Assembly (NCBI GenBank): GCA_947643685.1
Contig: CANRXD010000078.1
Coordinates: forward strand, 1-7,314
Origin: an uncultured Clostridium sp.
GTDB taxonomy: Bacteria > Bacillota > Clostridia > Lachnospirales > Lachnospiraceae
DNA length: 7,314 nucleotides
Direction: 5' to 3'
In this document: positions 1 through 6,140 of the stretch, piece after piece
Layout: the number at the start of each line of letters is the position of its first letter
How positions within the stretch are numbered: position 1 is the first letter of the stretch
Program-made: the position numbers and the translations under genes
The notes under the pieces: generated by a model
Database searches by the model: none
What the model saw: the letters and a program-made list of their open reading frames with translations, nothing else
Told to the model about the DNA's origin: nothing

Positions 1-1
1 G

Positions 2-376
2 ACGAGGGTAAAGGCCCTGTTCCGGCGTGTGGATGCCTTTTCCGGACAGGAGGAGGAGACGCTTCACGATGCTTATGAATTCGGGGATATTAAGCTGTTT
101 CCCAAGCGCCGTGCTGCCAGATTGGGAGACGAGGAATTTTCCCTGACACCACTGGAATTTGATTTCCTCTGTCATATGCTGGAGCATCCGGAGCATGCGG
201 CCAGCCGTGATGATCTGTTGAAATCTTTGTGGAAAGTGGACAGCAGAGAGGTGGATACCAGAGCTGTTGACGATATGGTGAAACGTCTGCGTAAGAAGCT
301 AAAGGAACAGGGGAGCAGCGTGAAGATTGAAACGGTTTGGGGATATGGATTCCGCCTGACCACCGGAGGAGACTGA
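2..376 (+). CDS. Response regulator, OmpR/PhoB family, C-terminal part (5' truncated by window)
   Basis: The reading frame is open from base 2 and begins TRVKALFRR, the usual end of a receiver domain and linker. The gene therefore starts upstream of the window, and the GTG at 29 is an internal Val codon, not a start. What remains (about 124 codons) is the linker plus a winged-helix DNA-binding domain. It shows a beta-strand start (GDIKLFPKRRAARL), the conserved SLTPLEFDFLCHMLEHP helix, the SRDDLLKSLW segment, a recognition helix region with VDTRAVDDMVKRLRKKL, and the C-terminal hairpin ending in ETVWGYGFRL. In this family, phosphorylation of a receiver Asp by the partner kinase promotes dimerisation and promoter binding. 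The receiver, with that Asp, is outside the window. The stop TGA (374-376) overlaps the ATG of the histidine kinase, so the two are translationally coupled and surely a cognate pair. The regulated genes cannot be read from this fragment. Confidence 0.95.
   Translation, partial: TRVKALFRRVDAFSGQEEETLHDAYEFGDIKLFPKRRAARLGDEEFSLTPLEFDFLCHMLEHPEHAASRDDLLKSLWKVDSREVDTRAVDDMVKRLRKKLKEQGSSVKIETVWGYGFRLTTGGD
365..371 (+). promoter_or_regulatory. Ribosome binding site fixing the histidine kinase start
   Basis: GGAGGAG lies 6 bases (from the GGAGG core) before the ATG at 376, inside the end of the response regulator gene. It supports ATG 376 over the in-frame ATG at 337. That upstream codon would add 13 residues encoded within the regulator's conserved C-terminus and would put charged residues ahead of the first membrane helix. 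Confidence 0.8.
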
Positions 377-1803
377 TGAAATTAAGTATCCGGATGAAAA
401 TATTCCTGCCTGTGATGCTGATTCTCATTGCTTTCCCTGTGGCAGTGTGGTGTGTGTTCCGGTATTCTCTCGATGGACATATGAATTATAATGCCAGGAA
501 GGATCTGGAACGGATGGTAAGAAAGACCGGAGAAATTCTGGCTCAGGAAAAGACAGGGGCCGATGATGAGGATGAAAACGCCCTTCTTGGAAAGCTCCGG
601 GATGCGCTTCAGACAGAGACCGGGGAAACCAGGATGATGCTTTTGGGAAATAGATATCGGGTGATTTTTCCGAAGAATTATGACAATCAGCCGGAGATGG
701 TCCAGATTTATTCTACATTTTTAACGAGCGCAACACTGGATGAGATGTCCTGGGAGCGGGGAAAAACCGGTGAGGAGACCGTGGGAGAAAACCGCTATCT
801 TTTGTACTATTTGAATCTGGAGGAGGACGACGAAAATAATCAGAAAATACGGCATATCATTCTCTATTGTCCGATTCATGACACCAGGCAGATTTTAGAT
901 CAGGTTTCCAGGCTGGTGCTTTTAACCATGGGGGCCATCGCTGCCGTGGCTATTGTATTGTTCTGGTTTGTGGCCGGAAGTATCTCCGGTCCGGTCCGCA
1001 GGCTCTGTGAGGCAGCCAGGGGAATCGGAGAGAAAAAGTTTAAGAAGGTGGAGACGAAAGCTACCGTAAAGGAGCTTTGTGAGCTGGAGGATGAGATTAA
1101 CCAGATGCAGGAAAAGCTGTCCCAGGCAGACCAGGCGGAACGGACCTTTTTTCAGAATGCGTCCCACGAGCTGAGAACGCCTCTTATGTCCATCAGCGGC
1201 TATGCTCAGGGGATTCAGTGCGGTGTGTTTGGGGATGTATCTCAGGCTGCCGGGGTGATTCTGGATGAAAGCAGCCGTCTGACGGAGGTGGTGGACGGGA
1301 TTCTGACTTTAACAAGGATGGATCAGCTCCGGTATCAGGTGGTGCCTGTGGAGTTAGAGATTAATAACTTTGTGGAGGAACGGCTGGAACGGATTGAGGG
1401 ACTGGCCTATTCCAAAAACATAAAGCTGGTATTTCATCCGAAGGTGGAGCATACAATTATTACGGATGCGATGCTTTTAGAGAGGGCCTTTTCCAATGTG
1501 CTTTCAAATGGTATCCGCTATGCGGCAAGGGCAGTCACTGTGGAGGTGAAGGAACGAAAGGATCGGCTGATTCTTTCTGTTGCCGATGACGGGCCGGGGT
1601 TGAGCGGTGAAGAAATGGAGCATCTGTTTGACCGGTTCTACAAAGGAAAGGGTGGAAATCACGGACTGGGACTTGCCATAGCCAAATGTTCCCTGGAATA
1701 TATGGGAGGCGACGTGGAGGTCGTAAAAGCCGTTGCAGGAGCGGCGTTTGAAATTATACTGCCGCAGGATTGCCGCAGCTTTGCCCCAGAAGAGTGGAAA
1801 TAA
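376..1803 (+). CDS. Membrane sensor histidine kinase (HAMP-HisKA-HATPase)
   Basis: This 475-residue transmembrane kinase is the partner of the upstream OmpR-type regulator; its ATG overlaps the regulator stop (TGATG). Visible layout: a first membrane helix at about residues 8-28; an extracytoplasmic sensor region at about 30-178, rich in Asp/Glu and with no domain I recognise; and a second membrane helix at about 180-201. Then come a HAMP linker at about 200-253, running into a coiled coil, and a HisKA dimerisation domain with the phospho-acceptor His264 in ASHELRTPL. The ATP-binding domain follows with N box Asn374/Asn378 (SNVLSNGIRYA), G1 box DDGPGLS (404-410), F box FDRFYKG (418-424) and G2 box GLGLAIAK (430-437). 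All catalytic boxes are intact, so it should be active. Autophosphorylation on His264 and transfer to the regulator is the family reaction. The stimulus cannot be inferred from the sequence. Confidence 0.96.
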   Translation: MKLSIRMKIFLPVMLILIAFPVAVWCVFRYSLDGHMNYNARKDLERMVRKTGEILAQEKTGADDEDENALLGKLRDALQTETGETRMMLLGNRYRVIFPKNYDNQPEMVQIYSTFLTSATLDEMSWERGKTGEETVGENRYLLYYLNLEEDDENNQKIRHIILYCPIHDTRQILDQVSRLVLLTMGAIAAVAIVLFWFVAGSISGPVRRLCEAARGIGEKKFKKVETKATVKELCELEDEINQMQEKLSQADQAERTFFQNASHELRTPLMSISGYAQGIQCGVFGDVSQAAGVILDESSRLTEVVDGILTLTRMDQLRYQVVPVELEINNFVEERLERIEGLAYSKNIKLVFHPKVEHTIITDAMLLERAFSNVLSNGIRYAARAVTVEVKERKDRLILSVADDGPGLSGEEMEHLFDRFYKGKGGNHGLGLAIAKCSLEYMGGDVEVVKAVAGAAFEIILPQDCRSFAPEEWK

Positions 1804-1824
1804 ATGTGGTACTATGGGAGATGT

Positions 1825-1832
1825 AAAGGAGG
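1825..1832 (+). promoter_or_regulatory. Ribosome binding site fixing the secreted protein start
   Basis: AAAGGAGG ends 7 bases before the ATG at 1840. This decides against the in-frame ATG at 1804, which directly abuts the kinase stop, has no Shine-Dalgarno sequence, and would place 12 residues ahead of a clean signal peptide. Confidence 0.8.
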
Positions 1833-1839
1833 ATACAGA

Positions 1840-2286
1840 ATGAAACGACTTCTGTTTATTGTCAGTCTGGTGCTCTGCCTTTTTTCAGTCCCGCTGACCG
1901 GATTTGCAGCTCCGACTGAGGAAGAGCAGCAAAAATACGAAGAGGACATAGCTGATAACATGAAGGATATGCTGAAAGGCAGCATCGCACTGGATAAAAT
2001 AAATGCGGAAAATAAAACTTCCCTGCTGAACTGGCTGGATGTAGAATCACCCACAGATGATGCGAAAAAAACGGTGGAAAAGATATTAAAGCTCCAGGAA
2101 GAGCAGGAAAAGGAACAGGAAAGTCTGGACCCGTATACGAAGGCGAAAAAAGCCTGTGATGAAAAGCTTAACGCAGACGGGGCAAACGCCGCTCTTGAGA
2201 ATATTATACGGATTCAGAAGGACAGGATAGAGGATCAGGAAGAGATAAAGGAGCTTTGGAAAAAAGTAAACCAGTTACTGAAATGA
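1840..2286 (+). CDS. Small secreted helical protein of unknown function
   Basis: This 148-residue protein has a textbook export signal: MKRLL, a hydrophobic core at about residues 4-19, and a GFAA|PT signal peptidase I site near residue 24. There is no lipobox, membrane anchor or sortase motif, so the mature protein of about 124 residues should be released or held by interaction. It is highly charged and predicted largely helical, with Glu/Lys/Gln-rich stretches (about 78-96 and 118-148) that look like coiled coils, and a single Cys at 105. I recognise no family. It begins 36 bases after the kinase stop with its own strong ribosome binding site and is followed by a terminator, so it is the last gene of the two-component operon. 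That position suggests, but does not show, a role as accessory, ligand modulator or output of the system. ATG 1840 is chosen on the ribosome binding site and signal peptide. Confidence 0.85.
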   Translation: MKRLLFIVSLVLCLFSVPLTGFAAPTEEEQQKYEEDIADNMKDMLKGSIALDKINAENKTSLLNWLDVESPTDDAKKTVEKILKLQEEQEKEQESLDPYTKAKKACDEKLNADGANAALENIIRIQKDRIEDQEEIKELWKKVNQLLK

Positions 2287-2287
2287 T

Positions 2288-2326
2288 AAAATGGCTGTGA
2301 GGCAGCAGATGCTTTGCAGCCATTTT
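2288..2326 (+). terminator. Intrinsic terminator of the two-component operon
   Basis: A perfect 10-bp stem is formed by AAAATGGCTG (2288-2297) and CAGCCATTTT (2317-2326), starting one base after the stop codon. A small inner hairpin (AGCA, 2304-2307, with TGCT, 2310-2313) can form in the loop. The stem ends in TTTT and is followed by GTGTT, an interrupted U tract, so termination may be incomplete. The A-rich left arm could also allow termination from the opposite strand. Confidence 0.7.
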
Positions 2327-2355
2327 GTGTTCCAATATTTTCCCGAATAAAACTA

Positions 2356-2384
2356 TGGAAAAATCGGGCGGAATATGGTTAAAT
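2356..2384 (+). promoter_or_regulatory. Candidate promoter for the S1 / alarmone synthetase operon
   Basis: TGGAAA (2356-2361) and TTAAAT (2379-2384) are spaced by 17 bases, and a TG lies one base before the -10 (extended -10 form). Each hexamer matches its consensus at 4 of 6 positions. A transcript would start near 2391, leaving a leader of about 35 bases that contains the AGAGGG ribosome binding site at 2411-2416. The match is weak. The stronger reason to expect a promoter here is the terminator just upstream. Confidence 0.3.
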
Positions 2385-2425
2385 AGAAGTAGTCGGTGAA
2401 AACGAAAGAAAGAGGGTATAATTCT

Positions 2426-3325
2426 ATGGAAACTATGGATGATTTCAGGGATGAGCTGGAAGCTTCCCTTAAGAAGATACGTGTGGGTGACGTGGTGACA
2501 GGAACCGTCATTGATGTGACGGAAGACTTGGTGATTGTAGATTTGAAAACCTATGCGGATGGAGTAATACGAAAAGAGGATCTGAGTGAAGATCCTGATT
2601 TCAACATGCAGGAGGCAATCCACCCCGGAGATGAAATTACTGCTACGGTAATGGCGACCAATGACGGAGAAGGAAACATGGTGCTGTCAAAGAAAGAGGC
2701 CAATGCTGTCCTTGCATGGGATAAATTAAAGAAGCTGATGGAAGAGCGCACCGTTGTAAAAGTAAAAATCAGTGAGGTGGTCAATGCAGGTGCCATCGCA
2801 TATCTGGAGGGAATCCGCGGATTCATTCCGGCCTCCCGTCTTTCTGACGAATACGTGGAGGATTTAAAGGAATGGGATGGAAAAAGTATCGAGGTGACAG
2901 TAATTACTGCCAATGAAGAGGAGCACCGTCTGGTGCTTTCCGGCCGTGAGACTGCAAGAGAGAAGAAGCAGGAGGAGAAGAAACGGCGGATTGCCAAATG
3001 TGAGGTGGGAGCAGTTATGAGCGGAACCGTGGATACTTTAAAGCCCTACGGCGCCTTTGTGACACTGGAAAACGGGCTCTCCGGGCTGCTTCATATTTCC
3101 CAGATCAGCACTCAGAGAATTAAGCATCCCGGCGTTGTTTTAAAAGAAGGTCAGGAAATAAAGGTAAAAATAATCTCCACAGCAGATAATAAAATCAGCC
3201 TCAGTATGAAGGCTCTGGCAGAAGAGAACGCCGAAGCGGAGTCCCATGAGACCTATGATTATAAAGAAGAGGGGCAGGCGAGCACAGGCCTTGCTGCTCT
3301 TTTAAAAGGAATTAAGCTTAATTAG
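2426..3325 (+). CDS. S1-domain RNA-binding protein (three S1 repeats; S1-like)
   Basis: This 299-residue cytoplasmic protein is built of three S1 (OB-fold) RNA-binding repeats. Repeat 1 at about residues 19-90 opens VGDVVTGTVIDV and ends GNMVLSKKEA. Repeat 2 at about 107-174 has GIRGFIPASRLS and ends HRLVLSGRE. Repeat 3 at about 192-263 is the most canonical, with GTVDTLKPYGAFVTLENGLSGLLHISQIS and NKISLSMKAL. A Lys/Arg/Glu-rich helix (about 175-190) joins repeats 2 and 3, and an acidic tail follows. Such proteins are commonly annotated as ribosomal protein S1, but E. coli S1 has six repeats and many Clostridia carry S1 repeats fused to IspH. This could therefore be a short S1 homologue aiding mRNA binding, or a separate regulator. 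ATG 2426 is preferred over the in-frame GTG 2396 because AGAGGG (2411-2416) sits 9 bases before it. It is first in an apparent operon with an alarmone synthetase. Confidence 0.88.
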   Translation: METMDDFRDELEASLKKIRVGDVVTGTVIDVTEDLVIVDLKTYADGVIRKEDLSEDPDFNMQEAIHPGDEITATVMATNDGEGNMVLSKKEANAVLAWDKLKKLMEERTVVKVKISEVVNAGAIAYLEGIRGFIPASRLSDEYVEDLKEWDGKSIEVTVITANEEEHRLVLSGRETAREKKQEEKKRRIAKCEVGAVMSGTVDTLKPYGAFVTLENGLSGLLHISQISTQRIKHPGVVLKEGQEIKVKIISTADNKISLSMKALAEENAEAESHETYDYKEEGQASTGLAALLKGIKLN

Positions 3326-3350
3326 GAAATCGTGAAACGGGCGATTTCCT
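3324..3350 (+). other. Inter-gene RNA hairpin between the S1 gene and alarmone synthetase
   Basis: AGGAAATCG (3324-3332) and CGATTTCCT (3342-3350) form a perfect 9-bp stem with a 9-base loop. It begins within the S1 stop codon and ends 13 bases before the synthetase's AGGAGG. No U tract follows, so it is not a standard terminator. It could be a pause, a stability or processing element, or a modulator of synthetase expression. Confidence 0.6.
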
Positions 3351-3363
3351 GTTCTGTGCAGAG

Positions 3364-3369
3364 AGGAGG
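3364..3369 (+). promoter_or_regulatory. Ribosome binding site fixing the GTG start of the alarmone synthetase
   Basis: AGGAGG lies 7 bases before GTG 3377. The in-frame GTG at 3332 lies inside the hairpin stem, has only a close AGGA before it, and would translate the ribosome binding site itself as Arg-Gly-Gly-Gly. Confidence 0.75.
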
Positions 3370-3376
3370 CGGCAGC

Positions 3377-4090
3377 GTGACACAAGAGCCAAAAACCTTT
3401 GATCAGATAGACCAATGGAAATCAACCATGTTTTTATACAGTTCAGCATTGAAATCCATCAATACAAAGATTGAAATACTGAACAATGAGTATATTCAGC
3501 TTTACAATTACAACCCCATTGAGCATATTACATCCCGGTTAAAAACGCCGGCCAGTATTGTGAAAAAGCTTCAGCATGACGGAAAAGACGTGACCATCGA
3601 AAATATGGTGGAGCACTTAAATGATATTGCGGGAATCCGCATTATCTGCTCTTTTATGTCTGATATATACCCCATTGCTGATATGATCGCGAGGCAGGCG
3701 GACATTACGGTGCTCCATGTAAAGGACTATATCAAATATCCGAAGTCCAACGGCTATAAAAGCTACCATATGGTGGTGACCATTCCCGTATACTTAAGGG
3801 ATGGAAAGGTGGATACCAGGGTGGAAATTCAGATCCGTACCATTGCCATGGACTTCTGGGCGTCCCTGGAGCATAAAATAGCGTATAAGTTTGAAGGGAA
3901 TCCGCCTGATTATATGGAGACGGAGTTAAAAGCGTGCGCGGATATGGTGGATATGCTGGATGCGAAAATGTTTTCCCTGAATCAGGCGATTATGGAGATT
4001 GGCAGAAGCCAGCGGGAAGAAGAAAGAAGACGTGAAGAAGAGGAAAGCCACAGTCCGTCAGAAGGTCTTCAGAATGCGGCGGAATCGTAA
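3377..4090 (+). CDS. relP: Small alarmone synthetase, GTP pyrophosphokinase (RelP/SasA/YwaC-like)
   Basis: This 237-residue single-domain RelA/SpoT-type synthetase transfers pyrophosphate from ATP to the 3'-OH of GDP or GTP to make (p)ppGpp in the cytoplasm. Visible family elements: YNPIEHITSRLK with Arg54; NDIAGIRIIC (82-91) with the metal-ligand Asp83; the substrate loop YPKSNGYKSYH (121-131) with the base-stacking Tyr127; VEIQIRT with Glu150; and AMDFWASLEHKIAYK. There is no HD hydrolase domain and no TGS/ACT region, so it synthesises but cannot degrade the alarmone. From memory, the wording around SFMSDIYPIADM and RTIAMDFWASLEHKI is closer to B. subtilis YwaC (RelP) than to YjbM (RelQ). 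A highly charged Arg/Glu tail (about 212-237) extends past the usual end. The GTG start is set by AGGAGG. It lies in an operon with an S1 protein and dtd. Confidence 0.92.
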   Translation: MTQEPKTFDQIDQWKSTMFLYSSALKSINTKIEILNNEYIQLYNYNPIEHITSRLKTPASIVKKLQHDGKDVTIENMVEHLNDIAGIRIICSFMSDIYPIADMIARQADITVLHVKDYIKYPKSNGYKSYHMVVTIPVYLRDGKVDTRVEIQIRTIAMDFWASLEHKIAYKFEGNPPDYMETELKACADMVDMLDAKMFSLNQAIMEIGRSQREEERRREEEESHSPSEGLQNAAES

Positions 4091-4146
4091 CAGCCGGGGG
4101 GTTCTGAACGGATACACAAAATAAATTTTAAGGAGCAAAAGACGGC

Positions 4147-4599
4147 ATGAGAGCAGTACTTCAGAGAGTGACAGAGGCCGAAGTCCGTGTGGACGGTGAA
4201 GTGGTCGGATCCATCGGAAAGGGATTTTTTATTCTCCTGGGCGTATCTGATGAGGACAATGAAACAGTGGCGGATAAGCTGGCAGATAAAATCTGTAAGC
4301 TTCGTATTTTTGAGGACGAAAATGGAAAAACCAACCTTTCTCTTCAGGACGTGGGAGGGGAGCTTTTGGTGGTGAGCCAGTTTACCCTCTACGCGGACTG
4401 CCGGAAAGGAAACCGCCCCAGTTTCATCGGGGCAGGCGCTCCTGCAGAAGCGATCCGCCTCTATGAGTATTTTATGGAACGGTGTAAGACACATGTGGGA
4501 AAAGTGGAGCATGGAACATTCGGGGCAGATATGAAGGTCTCCCTGGTAAATGATGGTCCCTTTACGCTGACGCTTGACAGTAAAATTCTGTTTACATAA
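4147..4599 (+). CDS. dtd: D-aminoacyl-tRNA deacylase
   Basis: This 150-residue protein is the usual length for DTD, a homodimeric cytoplasmic enzyme. It hydrolyses D-amino acids (and glycine mischarged on tRNA-Ala) from tRNA, preventing their entry into protein. It starts with the family's [18 protein letters not shown]. It carries the active-site [17 protein letters not shown] segment (about residues 78-94) and the C-terminal NDGPFT motif (about 138-143), whose Gly-cisPro reaches into the partner's active site to exclude L-amino acids. AAGGAG at 4130-4135 lies 11 bases before the ATG. It sits 56 bases after the alarmone synthetase and 21 before the aminopeptidase, so co-transcription is likely. 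In B. subtilis dtd neighbours the long RelA; here the neighbour is a short synthetase instead. Confidence 0.97.
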   Translation: MRAVLQRVTEAEVRVDGEVVGSIGKGFFILLGVSDEDNETVADKLADKICKLRIFEDENGKTNLSLQDVGGELLVVSQFTLYADCRKGNRPSFIGAGAPAEAIRLYEYFMERCKTHVGKVEHGTFGADMKVSLVNDGPFTLTLDSKILFT

Positions 4600-4620
4600 C
4601 AACAAAGGAGAAGAGATACC

Positions 4621-6012
4621 ATGAACGGAAAAGAAATGGAGAAAGCGCTTTTGTGGGAAGCTCCCCACATTGCGGAAAAAATGCCGGAGGACATTCAGCT
4701 GGCAGCGGATTTTTGCGAGGGCTACAAAATATTTTTAAACAAAGGAAAGACAGAGCGGGAATGCGTGAAAGAGGCTGTTCTTATGCTGGAACAGGCCGGT
4801 TATACAGAATTTGACCCGAAGGAATCTTATAAAACCGGAGACAAAGTATACTGGAATATCAGAAAGAAAGCTCTTGCGGCGGCAACCATAGGGAATCTTC
4901 CTCTGGAGGAGGGACTCCGTATGAACGGGGCTCATATTGATTCCCCGAGACTGGATTTAAAGCCCAACCCATTATTCGAAAAGAATAGTATTGCGTACTT
5001 AAAACCCCATTATTATGGAGGCATCCGTAAATACCAGTGGGGCGCTGTTCCGCTTTCCATGCATGGAGTCATAGGCACCGCGGATGGAAATATGGTGGAA
5101 ATCTCCATTGGCGAAAAGGAAGGAGAGCCTCAGTTCTGCATTACTGACCTGCTTCCTCACCTGGCCGGGGAGCAGAATGGAAGAAAACTGGCGGAGGGAA
5201 TCAAAGGCGAGGAATTAAATATTGTCATTGGCTCCATTCCGTTTTTTGAAGAAGACGGCGAGAAGCTAAAGGCTCCGGTGAAATTAATGGTTATGAAGCT
5301 GTTAAATGAAACATACGGAATCACAGAAAAAGACTTTACAAGGGCAGAAATAGAACTGGTACCTTCCTATAAGGCTGTGGATGTGGGACTGGACAGGAGC
5401 CTGGTGGGCGCCTATGGTCAGGATGACCGTGTGTGTGCATATACTGCTTTGATGGCGGAAATGGAGACGAAGGCGCCGGCCCATACAACCCTTACGATCC
5501 TGGCAGACAAGGAAGAAATCGGTTCCGTTGGAAACACGGGACTTAATTCTGATTTCGTGCTTCATATTATAGAAGACCTGTGCCGGATTCAGGGCGCTGA
5601 TTTAAAGACGGTTCTTCGTCATTCCCTGTGCCTTTCCTCTGATGTGAATGCTGCTTATGATCCGACCTTCTCCTTTGCTTACGAGGAAAGAAATTCCAGC
5701 GCCATCAATAAGGGCTGCGTGCTGACCAAATACACAGGAGCCAGAGGAAAATCCGGAAGCAGTGATGCCAGTGCGGAGGTTATGACCACAGTAATCAATA
5801 TTATGGAAGAAAACGGTGTCTGCTGGCAGACCGGAGAACTTGGAGCCGTTGATGTAGGAGGCGGCGGTACGATTGCCCAGTTTGTGGCCCGGATGGATGT
5901 GGAAGTGGTGGACCTGGGCGTCCCGATTCTTTCCATGCATTCTCCTTTTGAGCTTGCCTCCAAGCTGGATGTTTATAATACATACAAGGCGTTTAAGGCA
6001 TTTTATAAATAG
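4621..6012 (+). CDS. apeA: M18 family zinc aminopeptidase
   Basis: This 463-residue cytoplasmic metallo-aminopeptidase removes N-terminal residues from peptides. Members of M18 usually form large tetrahedral dodecamers with two metal ions per subunit. The expected ligands are all visible: His105 in GAHIDSPR (103-110), with Asp107; the bridging Asp in YGQDDR (268/269); catalytic/ligand Glu298-Glu299 in ADKEEIGSVG; Asp341 in SSDVNAAYDP; and His440 in SMHSPFELAS. The Gly-rich AVDVGGGGTIAQ (409-420) precedes the last ligand. Length and motif wording fit the clostridial 'aminopeptidase 1' (ApeA) branch rather than the shorter ApeB/aspartyl aminopeptidase branch; that subgroup call is less sure than the family. 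There is no signal peptide. AAAGGAG (4604-4610) lies 10 bases before the ATG. It is last in the operon, followed at once by a terminator, and probably recycles peptides. Confidence 0.94.
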   Translation: MNGKEMEKALLWEAPHIAEKMPEDIQLAADFCEGYKIFLNKGKTERECVKEAVLMLEQAGYTEFDPKESYKTGDKVYWNIRKKALAAATIGNLPLEEGLRMNGAHIDSPRLDLKPNPLFEKNSIAYLKPHYYGGIRKYQWGAVPLSMHGVIGTADGNMVEISIGEKEGEPQFCITDLLPHLAGEQNGRKLAEGIKGEELNIVIGSIPFFEEDGEKLKAPVKLMVMKLLNETYGITEKDFTRAEIELVPSYKAVDVGLDRSLVGAYGQDDRVCAYTALMAEMETKAPAHTTLTILADKEEIGSVGNTGLNSDFVLHIIEDLCRIQGADLKTVLRHSLCLSSDVNAAYDPTFSFAYEERNSSAINKGCVLTKYTGARGKSGSSDASAEVMTTVINIMEENGVCWQTGELGAVDVGGGGTIAQFVARMDVEVVDLGVPILSMHSPFELASKLDVYNTYKAFKAFYK

Positions 6013-6018
6013 GAATTT

Positions 6019-6071
6019 CGGACGGAAATTGCCTTATAAACGAGCTTAACGTCTGTTTCCGTCCGGTTTTT
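6019..6071 (+). terminator. Intrinsic terminator of the S1-relP-dtd-apeA operon
   Basis: CGGACGGAAA (6019-6028) pairs perfectly with TTTCCGTCCG (6056-6065) in a 10-bp stem, followed by a G and TTTTT (6067-6071). The loop is long (27 bases). The left arm can also form a competing local hairpin, AATTTC (6014-6019) with GAAATT (6025-6030). Confidence 0.75.
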
Positions 6072-6105
6072 GCATCCTGTGAACGGTAACAGGAATAAGT
6101 GAAAG

Positions 6106-6140
6106 AAAAGCTGCATGTTCCACAGGGGCATGCAGCTTTT
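6106..6140 (+). terminator. Second, very stable hairpin terminator (probably bidirectional)
   Basis: AAAAGCTGCATG (6106-6117) and CATGCAGCTTTT (6129-6140) form a perfect 12-bp stem. Two U-G and two C-G pairs can extend it to 16 bp, leaving a 3-base ACA loop (6122-6124). The stem has A's on the left and T's on the right, so it could stop transcription from either side. All visible genes read rightward, so it most likely backs up the terminator 35 bases upstream. Confidence 0.7.

Noticed and set aside
337..375. Upstream in-frame ATG for the histidine kinase
   Set aside because: It adds residues read from the regulator's conserved end and lacks a ribosome binding site; ATG 376 has GGAGGAG at good spacing.
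90..428. Minus-strand open frame of 112 codons over the regulator/kinase junction
   Set aside because: It is antisense to the conserved winged-helix domain and kinase start; no motif or ribosome binding site supports it.
2417..2422. TATAAT just before the S1 gene
   Set aside because: Transcription would begin near 2429, inside the coding region and past the ribosome binding site, and no -35 is present at the right spacing.
2204..2623. Minus-strand open frame of 139 codons spanning the terminator and start of the S1 gene
   Set aside because: It crosses a terminator and two real genes on the other strand, and its protein is low-complexity Ile/His/Phe-rich with no family likeness.
3332..3376. 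Upstream in-frame GTG for the alarmone synthetase
   Set aside because: It sits in a hairpin stem, and the added residues would be encoded by the hairpin and the true ribosome binding site.
4069..4668. Open frame of 199 codons on the minus strand
   Set aside because: It lies opposite dtd, a well-conserved gene in full, and runs into the start of apeA. It has Cys/His/Phe-rich composition typical of an antisense shadow and no recognisable motif.
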